The notes beneath the pieces are model-generated. The model searched no databases. It was not told the origin of the DNA and was given only the letters and a program-made list of their open reading frames with translations. Of a stretch of 7,909 nucleotides of DNA, positions 1 to 6,125 are shown piece after piece. How positions within the stretch are numbered: the stretch's first letter is position 1; every line of letters starts with the position of its first letter. The stretch is from NCBI GenBank assembly GCA_020354085.1, contig CP070641.1, positions 357,082 to 364,990 on the forward strand, in the 5' to 3' direction. Position numbers and translations under genes: made by a program. The DNA is from Pseudomonadota bacterium (GTDB lineage Bacteria; Pseudomonadota; Gammaproteobacteria; Acidiferrobacterales; Sulfurifustaceae).

Positions 1-93
1 CTTTTCTTAGGCTACGTAGCGCGCCACACGTTTGTTCCGTTTGCTTTCTACCGAATCGTTTTCGGTACCTTGGTGCTGGTCTATTTCTGGTAG
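1..93 (+). CDS. uppP: Undecaprenyl-diphosphate phosphatase UppP (BacA), C-terminal fragment
   Basis: This is the 3' end of a gene that begins before the window; only 30 codons and the TAG stop (91-93) are present. The reading frame starting at base 1 gives a hydrophobic tail with the pattern F-x-x-Y-V-A-R-H-T-F-x-P-F-x-x-Y-R-I, then a last membrane segment ending in VYFW. The R-H-T-F-x-P-F-x-x-Y-R-I pattern is what I know from the end of the UppP/BacA family. UppP is a polytopic inner-membrane enzyme that removes a phosphate from undecaprenyl diphosphate on the periplasmic side, recycling the lipid carrier for peptidoglycan and other envelope polymers. The dedA-like gene starts 7 bases after the stop, so the two are very probably co-transcribed and perhaps translationally coupled. 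The catalytic part lies outside the window, so identity rests on the tail and the neighbour. Confidence 0.8.
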   Translation, partial: LFLGYVARHTFVPFAFYRIVFGTLVLVYFW

Positions 94-100
94 CCACTCG

Positions 101-748
101 ATGGAACTGATCGCCAGCCTGCTCGATATGCTGATCCATCTGGATCAACACTTATCCACCTTCGTCAAAGACCATGGGGCATGGATCTACGTACTCCTAT
201 TCATGATTGTGTTCGCCGAGACCGGATTGGTCGTGACGCCGTTCCTGCCGGGCGACTCATTGCTGTTCGTCGCCGGTACGGTGGCCGCCGCCGGTGGCAT
301 GGATGTGTTGTTGTTGATGACGCTGCTCGTCACTGCCGCGATCGCCGGCGACACCGTCAATTATTGGTTTGGCAGCTACCTGGGACCCAAGGTGTTTTCG
401 CGCGACGATTCGCGTTTGCTTAATCGCAAACACCTCGATCGCACCCACGCCTTCTTCGAGCGCCATGGCGGCAAAACCATCGTCATCGCGCGCTTCGTTC
501 CGATCATTCGCACCTATGCGCCGTTCGTGGCCGGCATCGGCAGCATGCCCTACGTTCGATTTCTAGCCTACAACGTGCTTGGCGCATTGCTCTGGGTGAT
601 ATCTCTCACGTTGGCTGGTTTCTATTTCGGAAACCTACCATGGGTAAAGCAAAACCTCGCCCTGGTCATCATGACAATCATCATTCTCTCTATCATGCCC
701 GGGGTATTCGAATACCTGCGCCACCGCCGATCTCAGCGCGCGCCCTAG
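101..748 (+). CDS. DedA/VTT-family inner-membrane protein, probable undecaprenyl phosphate flippase
   Basis: The protein has 215 residues, normal for DedA. Several strongly hydrophobic segments are seen (roughly residues 28-48, 52-75, 72-86, 150-178, 186-204). The family signatures are clear: F-A-E-T-G (38-42), F-L-P-G-D-S-L-L-F (48-56) and R-F-x-P-x-x-R-T-x-x-P-x-x-A-G (131-145), with the Arg and acidic residues of the two re-entrant hairpins (E40, D52, R131, R137). Members such as UptA return undecaprenyl phosphate across the membrane, which fits the upstream uppP whose product is that lipid. I chose ATG 101 because the more upstream in-frame ATG at 32 lies inside uppP and would add 23 residues without family character. 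No strong Shine-Dalgarno is seen before 101, so coupling to uppP translation is likely. Other DedA members act in proton-motive-force maintenance or peptide and drug resistance, so the substrate is inferred. Confidence 0.9.
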   Translation: MELIASLLDMLIHLDQHLSTFVKDHGAWIYVLLFMIVFAETGLVVTPFLPGDSLLFVAGTVAAAGGMDVLLLMTLLVTAAIAGDTVNYWFGSYLGPKVFSRDDSRLLNRKHLDRTHAFFERHGGKTIVIARFVPIIRTYAPFVAGIGSMPYVRFLAYNVLGALLWVISLTLAGFYFGNLPWVKQNLALVIMTIIILSIMPGVFEYLRHRRSQRAP

Positions 749-757
749 GATGGAAGC

Positions 758-787
758 GGCCCGCGGGCTGGACTATCTTTAAGTCCA
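758..787 (+). other. Palindrome plus hairpin in the dedA-to-response-regulator gap
   Basis: The 71-base gap holds a perfect 10-base GC palindrome (759-768) followed at once by a perfect 6-base inverted repeat, TGGACT (769-774) and AGTCCA (782-787), with a 7-base loop. There is no run of T after it, so a standard intrinsic terminator is not supported. It could be an operator, an mRNA-processing hairpin, or chance in GC-rich DNA. Confidence 0.25.
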
Positions 788-819
788 ACAACCCCGATAC
801 GGATTGACAGTTCCCACAC

Positions 820-1989
820 ATGCCCCCGACCGAGCCCGAATCCACGCCGAAGCGCCCGCGCGTCCTCGTGATTGACGACTCGCGCGTCATCCGCAAGGCG
901 GTGTCCAATATCCTGAACAACGATTTCGACCTCAAAGAGGCCGAGGATGGCGAGGCTGGCTGGCAGGCCCTCGCGGATGACAACACGGTCGAAGTGGTGA
1001 TATCCGATATTGAGATGCCCAAGCTAGACGGCTATCAACTCATTTGTCGCATCCGGGCGGCGGAGGAGAATCGCGTACGCGAGGTGCCCATCATCGTAAT
1101 CACCGGCGCACAAGACGAACAGACCCGTGAGCGTGCCTACGCCTGCGGGGCAACTGACTTCATCACCAAGCCGCTCGATAGCATCCAACTACTCGCCCGC
1201 GCCCGCGCGCACTCGCGGCTCGATCAGACCACCCGCAAGCTCGCCGAAACGGAAACCGCCCTCGAAGAGCAAACCGCAGTCGATCCACTCACGCAACTCA
1301 ACAGCCGTCGCTACTTCCTGCAGCGCGCCACGCAAGACCACGCCTACGGCAAACGCCACGATGAAGCCGTGTCGATAGTCCGATTGGCCGTGGATGACTT
1401 CGCAGGCATCGGCGCCAAGCACGGTGCCACAGTCGCCGATCAGGTCCTAATCTGGGTGGCGAAGTTGATTCAGAAGACTTGCCGTACAGAAGACACGGCG
1501 GCCCACATTGCGCCCGCCCAGTTCGCAGTGATCGCGCCTGCCTCCGACCGGGTGCATGCCGCGGTGCTGTGTGAGCGGCTACGCACCGCGGTGGCCGCGC
1601 AACCTTTTGCCCAAGACGGCATCAGCATTCCGGTAACGATCTCGCTCGGCCTGGCGACCCTGGGCCGCGACCCCGGCGATACGATCGAGGAGATGCTAAA
1701 GCTCGCCGACCAACGCCTGACGCTGGCCAAAGCCGACGGCGGGAACCGACTCGGTGTCATCTATCAAGATGAGATGCCGGAGCCGGAAGAGGCGGTGATG
1801 GAAGAGCCCGATATCGAAACGGCCTTGCGCCTGATTCAAAACGGCGACGGCGGCAAGCTAATACCCTACCTGCCGGGTCTCATGAATCGACTGGCGCCTC
1901 TGCTAACACTGTGTGACAAGAATCTCGAACTTGGTCTCGGTATCGCCATCGAGGCCCTGCGCGAGCAATTCCCGGAAGACAAGAAATAG
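820..1989 (+). CDS. Response regulator with receiver domain and degenerate (non-catalytic) GGDEF domain
   Basis: This is a soluble 389-residue protein with no membrane segment. Residues 13-130 are a receiver domain: acidic pair D19-D20, phosphoacceptor D63 in S-D-I-E-M-P, T95 and K117 of T-K-P. A short helical linker (132-152) leads into a GGDEF-like domain (about 153-315) that opens with the usual D-P-L-T (155-158). The signature loop reads APAQF (231-235) in place of GGDEF, and the first metal-binding Asp aligns with A190, so both metal ligands appear lost and diguanylate cyclase activity is unlikely. The c-di-GMP inhibitory-site motif R-x-x-D is intact (R222-D225), five residues before the loop. 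A further tail of about 60 residues (330-389) with predicted helices follows and matches nothing I recognise. The protein probably converts phosphorylation by an unlinked histidine kinase, and possibly c-di-GMP binding, into protein-protein interaction. No kinase gene is adjacent. The ATG at 820 fits the receiver boundary; its ribosome site is weak. Confidence 0.92.
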   Translation: MPPTEPESTPKRPRVLVIDDSRVIRKAVSNILNNDFDLKEAEDGEAGWQALADDNTVEVVISDIEMPKLDGYQLICRIRAAEENRVREVPIIVITGAQDEQTRERAYACGATDFITKPLDSIQLLARARAHSRLDQTTRKLAETETALEEQTAVDPLTQLNSRRYFLQRATQDHAYGKRHDEAVSIVRLAVDDFAGIGAKHGATVADQVLIWVAKLIQKTCRTEDTAAHIAPAQFAVIAPASDRVHAAVLCERLRTAVAAQPFAQDGISIPVTISLGLATLGRDPGDTIEEMLKLADQRLTLAKADGGNRLGVIYQDEMPEPEEAVMEEPDIETALRLIQNGDGGKLIPYLPGLMNRLAPLLTLCDKNLELGLGIAIEALREQFPEDKK

Positions 1990-2008
1990 CCGTTTGCCGG
2001 TCCCTGTC

Positions 2009-2437
2009 GTGCCCGCCGATTTTCAATCGACATTCCGCGGCCGCTTCTCCAGCCTGCTAAGTTGGCGACAGTTCGAACAGCTGTGCGACACGCTCCGCGC
2101 GCGCGCAGACCAAACATGGTACATCTACGCCATCGGCCTGCCGCCCCCTGCGGCACCGGCGTCATCAACGGAACTCGGCAAGTTTCTGGACGCAATCGAT
2201 CCATTGCTGCGTCACGATCATCGCGAGGATTACTGCGGGATCGTTTACGTGGACGATATCGCCGCCCCAACCATGGTCAAGATATTCGATCCCTTCCAGC
2301 TCGGGACATCGTGCGGTTCGAGCAAACATCCGCCCCTGCCCGGCTGGATACTATCGCGCACGCGGCCACAGCCGTTCGCCGACGCGCGCCCGCTACCGGC
2401 GAACCGTCAGCGTTGGTGGCAGGGACTCTGGGTATAA
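2009..2437 (+). CDS. Hypothetical protein, 142 residues, family not recognised
   Basis: I do not recognise this protein. It is soluble with no signal peptide or membrane segment. From the GTG at 2009 it gives 142 residues: an N-terminal helical stretch R-F-S-S-L-L-S-W-R-Q-F-E-Q-L (12-25), a strand-like W-Y-I-Y-A-I-G (37-43), a Pro/Ala linker (45-51), then a dense block G-I-V-Y-V-D-D (77-83), K-I-F-D-P (91-95), L-G-x-S-C-G-S-S (98-105) and P-L-P-G-W-I-L-S-R (109-117). The compact run of Gly, Pro, Trp and Cys looks like a conserved fold. The start is uncertain: GTG 2009 and TTG 1994 are in frame, neither has a good ribosome site, and ATG 1913 would overlap the response regulator by 77 bases. 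It begins about 20 bases after that gene, so it is probably in the same transcript and may be translationally coupled. Confidence 0.7.
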   Translation: MPADFQSTFRGRFSSLLSWRQFEQLCDTLRARADQTWYIYAIGLPPPAAPASSTELGKFLDAIDPLLRHDHREDYCGIVYVDDIAAPTMVKIFDPFQLGTSCGSSKHPPLPGWILSRTRPQPFADARPLPANRQRWWQGLWV

Positions 2438-2491
2438 GTGCCCGACGTTACTGGTTTCTGGTTCAAAGCATGGCATGCATAGCCTGAAATC

Positions 2492-3505
2492 TTGAACCCG
2501 AAAACCTTCAAACCCGCCTGGTGGTGCCGCAGCCCCCACCTGCAAACATTGTGGCCGGTGTTGATTCGTCGCGCACCCCGCGTCGATCTCAAGCGCGAAC
2601 GCATCGAGTTGCCGGACGGCGATTTTGTTGATATCGACTGGGCGCGCGCGCCCGATGACGCGGCTCCTGTCGTGCTCGTGTTGCACGGGCTGGAAGGCTC
2701 TTCTGATTCGCAGTATGCGCGCGGTATGCTGCAAGCATTGCACCGAAGGGGGTTGGGCGGCGCCGTGATGCATTTTCGCGGCTGCAGCGGCGAGCCCAAT
2801 CGATTGGCGCGCAGCTACCACTCAGGCGACACCGGTGACTTCGCCTATGTCGTCGATCTGCTGCGTACGCGCGCTCCGGACCGGCCGATTGCGGCCGTCG
2901 GGTACTCGCTCGGCGGCAACGTGCTCCTCAAGTATCTCGGTGAGCGCGCCAGCGCTGCACCACTCACCGCCGCCGTGGCCGTATCCGTGCCGTATCTCCT
3001 CAATCGCTGTGCTGACCGCATCGATCAAGGCTTTTCTCGCATTTACCAATGGGAGCTGATGCGCCGCCTGCGCCACTCAGTGGTGCGCAAGCTTGGGCGC
3101 CTTGCGATGCCGATTGATGCCGCACGACTGCGACGTCTACGCCGGTTCTGGGATTTCGACGAGCACGTCACCGCACCGCTCAATGGCTTCGCCGACGCGG
3201 AAGACTACTACCGTCGTTCAAGCTCACGGCAGTTTCTCAAATCGATAGCGGTACCAACACTCTTGATTCACGCATTCGACGATCCTTTCATGACGCCGGA
3301 CACGCCACCCCGCCCGGAGGATCTCTCGCCCGCGATTCGGCCGGCGTTTTCTCCCCACGGCGGTCACGTTGGATTCGTCGCGGGTCCGTGGCCGTGGCGC
3401 GCGGATTATTGGCTGGAAACTACGATCCCGCGCTTCTTGGTTCCCCTACTGAAAGCGGCGCCAGCGCAGTCCGGCGCGGCCCGCACCGTTAGCGTTGCCG
3501 ATTGA
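2492..3505 (+). CDS. yheT: YheT-family alpha/beta-fold hydrolase, TTG start
   Basis: The protein has 337 residues, close to E. coli YheT and its relatives. The start region F-K-P-A-W-W-C-R-S-P-H-L-Q-T-L-W-P (6-22) is the family N-terminal signature. Other marks are H-G-L-E-G (65-69, oxyanion region), H-F-R-G-C-S-G (94-100), nucleophile elbow G-Y-S-L-G-G (137-142) with S139, the acid near D263/D264 in F-D-D-P-F-M, and H292 in H-G-G-H-V-G-F. The catalytic triad is therefore probably S139, D264 and H292. An in-frame TAG at 2480-2482 leaves no room upstream, so the TTG at 2492 is the only start that keeps the signature. The family is predicted to act on esters or short acyl groups and the physiological substrate is not settled. 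It is cytoplasmic, with no signal peptide. It follows the hypothetical gene by 54 bases and its stop lies 2 bases from the stop of the convergent cyclase gene. Confidence 0.92.
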   Translation: MNPKTFKPAWWCRSPHLQTLWPVLIRRAPRVDLKRERIELPDGDFVDIDWARAPDDAAPVVLVLHGLEGSSDSQYARGMLQALHRRGLGGAVMHFRGCSGEPNRLARSYHSGDTGDFAYVVDLLRTRAPDRPIAAVGYSLGGNVLLKYLGERASAAPLTAAVAVSVPYLLNRCADRIDQGFSRIYQWELMRRLRHSVVRKLGRLAMPIDAARLRRLRRFWDFDEHVTAPLNGFADAEDYYRRSSSRQFLKSIAVPTLLIHAFDDPFMTPDTPPRPEDLSPAIRPAFSPHGGHVGFVAGPWPWRADYWLETTIPRFLVPLLKAAPAQSGAARTVSVAD

Positions 3506-3507
3506 TA

Positions 3508-4614
3508 TCAGTGGCTGATGGCCTCGAGGAACGCCTTGCGATCCGCCGCGCTGTCCAGCTCCTGCGCCAAGGTCTCATAGAACTTCTTTCTGTCATTGGT
3601 CTGGGCGGCAGCGCGCTTAACCAAAATCTTGGACAGCGGCCCGACGAACGACGCCAGCCGTGCCTCGGCCTGCTGCAGTTCCGCCGCGGTCCACGCCCCC
3701 TGGACCGCCGAGCGCCCAGTGACACCGTCTTGCACCGCACCCTTCCCATGGCCGGGTGACGCAGCTACTTGCACGGGTGGCTCGCCCACCTGCAACGCGC
3801 CGATGCGGTCGAGTAGCGCCTGCTGCTGCTCGGGTATCGACACGGCCTCCGCGAGCATGCGCCTGAGATCGGCGAGATCTTGCGCGCGTTCTGCCGCCTT
3901 CTTCACCAATACGCGCGCCACCGGTCCTATGTATTCCGCCAACGCCTCTTCCGCCGCCCTCAACATCACCGAGTCGAAAGCCGTTCGGCGCAGCGCGACC
4001 GTGGCGCGCACCTGCTCCGCGATCGCCTCCGTGGTGCGCAGCGTTGCGACCACGCCCGGTTGTCCCGGCGCCCGCACCTCATAGAGCGCGTGTTCCTTGA
4101 CGTGCTTGTCCTGCCGTACGCCGAGATAATTGAACAGCTGCGCATACTCGTGCGACAGGCAGGCGATCACCTCGTAGAACGAACGCGAAACCAGAATCTG
4201 GTTGGGTGTCGCGAATGCCATGACACGCTGCGCGTTGTTGATCCCATCGCCCAGGGGATTGATCTGTCCCGCGAGGCTGCGCACGAACCGCACCGGTCCC
4301 AAGTTGATACCGATGCGCACCCCGACCTGCTCCCCGCCCCCTTCAGTCGGCCGCATCAACGACTCGCGCAATTGCAGGGCGGCGAACAAGGCGCGCTCCG
4401 GATCGCCCATGTAGCAGAGCGCGGCACCGTCGCCGGTATCGATGATGACTCGTTCGTTCTCCGGTGTGTCAGCAACCGTCTGTTCAATCAACACCTGCAG
4501 ATAGCCCTTGGCATTGACCTGACGCGTCACCGATCGCTGCGTGTAGCCGGCGATATCCAGAAACAACACGCTGCAAAGCCAGGTCTTGCCCTGCTCCATG
4601 TGCTCTTTGTCCAT
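3508..4614 (-). CDS. Class III adenylate/guanylate cyclase with two C-terminal GP-LV-KAA modules
   Basis: This is a soluble 368-residue protein. Residues 11-185 form a class III cyclase catalytic domain: F-L-D-I-A-G-Y (18-24) with metal ligand D20, T-G-D-G (60-63) with D62, and G-D-G-I-N-N-A-Q-R (122-130) with D123, N126 and transition-state R130. The Lys that usually sits three residues before the G-D-G (purine recognition) is I58 here, so substrate choice cannot be read with confidence. Two copies of a ~55-residue helical module follow (about 215-270 and 310-366), separated by a flexible Gly/Ala/Pro/Gln linker (272-308). The same module occurs twice in the kinase at 6126-7613. It is the last gene of the - strand group, starting 13 bases after the heme sensor gene, so it is the natural output partner of that sensor. 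The ATG at 4614 is used; an ATG five codons later has a GAG-like ribosome site and is an alternative. Confidence 0.9.
   Translation of the reverse strand: MDKEHMEQGKTWLCSVLFLDIAGYTQRSVTRQVNAKGYLQVLIEQTVADTPENERVIIDTGDGAALCYMGDPERALFAALQLRESLMRPTEGGGEQVGVRIGINLGPVRFVRSLAGQINPLGDGINNAQRVMAFATPNQILVSRSFYEVIACLSHEYAQLFNYLGVRQDKHVKEHALYEVRAPGQPGVVATLRTTEAIAEQVRATVALRRTAFDSVMLRAAEEALAEYIGPVARVLVKKAAERAQDLADLRRMLAEAVSIPEQQQALLDRIGALQVGEPPVQVAASPGHGKGAVQDGVTGRSAVQGAWTAAELQQAEARLASFVGPLSKILVKRAAAQTNDRKKFYETLAQELDSAADRKAFLEAISH
3517..3687 (-). repeat. Protein module copy C2 (SK subtype) at the cyclase C-terminus
   Basis: Cyclase residues 310-366. The core reads V-G-P-L-S-K-I-L-V-K-R-A-A, then a Tyr/Leu-rich helix (F-Y-E-T-L-A) and a closing R-K-A-F-L-E. 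It is the same subtype (S-K after the GP) as the first copy in the kinase. Confidence 0.85.
3805..3972 (-). repeat. Protein module copy C1 (VAR subtype) in the cyclase
   Basis: Cyclase residues 215-270, directly after the catalytic domain. The core reads I-G-P-V-A-R-V-L-V-K-K-A-A, followed by L-R-R-M-L-A-E. It is the same subtype (V-A-R after the GP) as the second kinase copy. Bases 3901-3927 match 6249-6275 at 25 of 27 positions. Confidence 0.85.
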
Positions 4615-4627
4615 ACGTCTCAGCTGC

Positions 4628-5515
4628 CTAGCTCTCCAGCATCTTCATGGCCTTATCGAGACTGCGACGCATGCGATTGAATGATGCCCCGAGCAAGCTG
4701 ATCTCATCGCGCCCGCTTTCGGCGAACTCCGGGGCATCCATCTTTCCTTTGCTCACCTCATCAGCCGCGTGCGCCATCTGCACGATCGGTTCAATAACAA
4801 TTCGGCGTAGCATCAGGTTGAGAATAATCGTTACCGCGACAAATACCACGACCAGTGATCCCATGAAGGTGTTAAACGCCTCCCGCGCCTGGCGCAGAGG
4901 CAACTCCATCGGCACCGACACGATCTGTGCACCGACCACTTCATTCAACTTCCAGCCGAAGCCGTTGGCCGTGCCGTAACGCGCGAGCATCGTCTTGGGT
5001 GCTGCCTCGACCGTGCTGTGGCAAGTCAGGCATGCCGGGTCTTTGATTTTTATTGGACGCGCGATGTAAAACGATGGGCCGCTCGGCGTCTCGCGCGCAC
5101 CCACCGTTCCGCCTTGTTCTGGGTGCGACCGGAATGCCTCGATGATGTCGACCTCCCACTCCACGGCGCGATCTCGCGGGTTGGTGGGGTTGAGCGTGGC
5201 CTCCTTGTAATGGTAGTCGGGATAAGTCTTGCGTAGCTGCACGAATGCCTGCGTGGCCGCGTAGGCGGGAACGGTCTGCGGCAGGAAGCTGTGACGCATT
5301 TGTAGGGCAAGCAGCGGACGAATCTCGCCAATCGTGTAGTCGCGCACCGCCAGTGCGGCCTCCATCATCAGCTCGGCGCGCTGTACCACCTCGTGGCGCG
5401 CATTTCTTTGCAGCAGCTGATAGGAAATGAACCCCGTCGTCACCAAGGCCACTACGAACACGCTGATGATAACCAGGTTGAACTTCGCGATGAGGCTCAG
5501 ATCTTTGAATTTCAT
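4628..5515 (-). CDS. Membrane sensor: periplasmic heme-c (DUF3365/Tll0287-like) domain plus HAMP, no output domain
   Basis: The protein has 295 residues. A first membrane helix lies at about 12-33 and a second at about 216-236, framing a periplasmic domain of roughly 180 residues. That domain carries the DUF3365/Tll0287 pattern Y-K-E-A-T-L-N-P-T-N-P-R-D-R-A-x-x-W-E (103-120) and a c-type heme site C-L-T-C-H (162-166), so heme should be attached in the periplasm by the cytochrome c maturation system. A HAMP domain follows (about 237-290, with I-E-P-I at 241-244), and the protein ends there: no kinase, cyclase or methyl-accepting region is fused. The cyclase gene begins 13 bases downstream, so the sensor may act on it in trans. 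The ligand (redox state, NO, CO, O2) cannot be read from sequence. ATG 5515 has a clear ribosome site, GAGGA, 7 bases upstream. Confidence 0.9.
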   Translation of the reverse strand: MKFKDLSLIAKFNLVIISVFVVALVTTGFISYQLLQRNARHEVVQRAELMMEAALAVRDYTIGEIRPLLALQMRHSFLPQTVPAYAATQAFVQLRKTYPDYHYKEATLNPTNPRDRAVEWEVDIIEAFRSHPEQGGTVGARETPSGPSFYIARPIKIKDPACLTCHSTVEAAPKTMLARYGTANGFGWKLNEVVGAQIVSVPMELPLRQAREAFNTFMGSLVVVFVAVTIILNLMLRRIVIEPIVQMAHAADEVSKGKMDAPEFAESGRDEISLLGASFNRMRRSLDKAMKMLES

Positions 5516-5522
5516 TGGTATG

Positions 5523-5527
5523 TCCTC
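5523..5527 (-). promoter_or_regulatory. Shine-Dalgarno site of the heme-sensor gene
   Basis: The - strand reads GAGGA with a 7-base spacer to ATG 5515. It is the match that fixes this start and shows the sensor is initiated independently although the preceding gene ends only 57 bases upstream. Confidence 0.7.
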
Positions 5528-5572
5528 ATAGGATGACGGTTGACGGGGTAAAGCGCCGCACCACGCATACGC

Positions 5573-6085
5573 CTAACAGCCGGGGAGACGCGCGAAGGCA
5601 CGCGTGAAACCAATCAAACTGAAGGTCGCCGTTCGTAGACCCTTGCTCGGCCAGGTCGGCCAATAGCGCAGTCCTACGTCAGCCTTCAAGCCCGCCTTGA
5701 ATTGACTGATGATGCTGGCGGCCGAGGACTCGAACACGGCGTTCTGATCGAGATAGGCCTTATCTGGTTTTATCAGCGCGCCGTCGTCGACACGCACGCC
5801 GACATCGGGATGGTTCAAATCGACATTCGATTCTGTCAACACCATCAACCCGCGCTCGTCCAGCCGCAAGTAAATCGTCGTCTCCTGGCGACCGTCGTCG
5901 ATCACCTGGTGGCGCGACTCGGCGACACAGCGCGTCTCGTTGCGAAAGGGATCGAAGATGCGTTTGGCGGTCCAATTCTCGGCCGCATCGGGAGATTCAC
6001 CAGCCGCATAGCTCACCCCGGCCGAGAAAAACCCTGTCGCGACAACCACTGTCTTCAGAATGCACACCGCCCGTGCTTGCACCAT
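5573..6085 (-). CDS. Exported small protein (Sec signal peptide), possible IalB-like fold
   Basis: The protein has 170 residues. The N-terminus has a hydrophobic core (about 9-24) ending in V-S-Y-A-A, a plausible signal peptidase I site near residues 27/28, so the mature protein of about 143 residues should be periplasmic. There is no lipobox and no second membrane segment. The mature part holds two cysteines, C53 and the C-terminal residue C170, which could pair. The layout (E-N-W-T-A at 36-40, T-R-C at 51-53, a D/P-rich middle, an I-I-x-Q-F-K-A-G-L helix, then F-S-L-I-G-F-T-R-A-F near the end) reminds me of the IalB (invasion-associated locus B) family, but the match is distant and only inferred. 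It lies 40 bases after the kinase gene and 57 before the heme sensor, so it may be a periplasmic partner or ligand carrier of that sensor. ATG 6085 has a strong ribosome site. Confidence 0.82.
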   Translation of the reverse strand: MVQARAVCILKTVVVATGFFSAGVSYAAGESPDAAENWTAKRIFDPFRNETRCVAESRHQVIDDGRQETTIYLRLDERGLMVLTESNVDLNHPDVGVRVDDGALIKPDKAYLDQNAVFESSAASIISQFKAGLKADVGLRYWPTWPSKGLRTATFSLIGFTRAFARLPGC

Positions 6086-6092
6086 GCTGTTT

Positions 6093-6100
6093 CTCCCCCT
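6093..6100 (-). promoter_or_regulatory. Shine-Dalgarno site of the exported-protein gene
   Basis: The - strand reads AGGGGGAG, 7 bases before ATG 6085. It is the strongest ribosome site in the window and supports the chosen start with the complete signal peptide. Confidence 0.7.
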
Positions 6101-6125
6101 CGCGCGTAGTATGGCTGTTTTGTTG

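Noticed and set aside
32..100. Longer DedA with an N-terminal extension from ATG 32
   Set aside because: These bases are coding in another frame as the end of uppP, and the extra 23 residues are unlike a DedA N-terminus.
804..809. Perfect TTGACA as a -35 box for the response regulator
   Set aside because: It ends 10 bases before ATG 820, so transcription would start inside the receiver domain, and no -10 box lies at 16-18 bases. It is probably coincidence.
1807..1989. Response regulator tail as a fifth copy of the GP-LV-KAA module
   Set aside because: It lacks the GP core, the L-V-x-K-A-A run and the closing Arg-x-x-Phe, so similarity is only general helicity.
1913..2008. ATG 1913 as the start of the 142-residue hypothetical protein
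   Set aside because: It would overlap the response regulator by 77 bases and add a Ser/Arg-rich stretch that reads like out-of-frame translation of that gene.
2393..2821. - strand open frames opposite the start of the YheT-type gene
   Set aside because: They oppose a gene with full family signatures and have no ribosome site or recognisable domain.
3880..4680. Long open frame on the + strand opposite the cyclase
   Set aside because: Antisense to a gene with clear catalytic motifs; the translation is rich in Arg and His as expected for the shadow frame of GC-rich coding DNA, with no recognisable domain.
6086..6120. Short direct repeat GCTGTTT at 6086-6092 and 6113-6119 as a regulatory element
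   Set aside because: Seven bases, two copies, with one overlapping the ribosome-site spacer; chance is the simpler reading.
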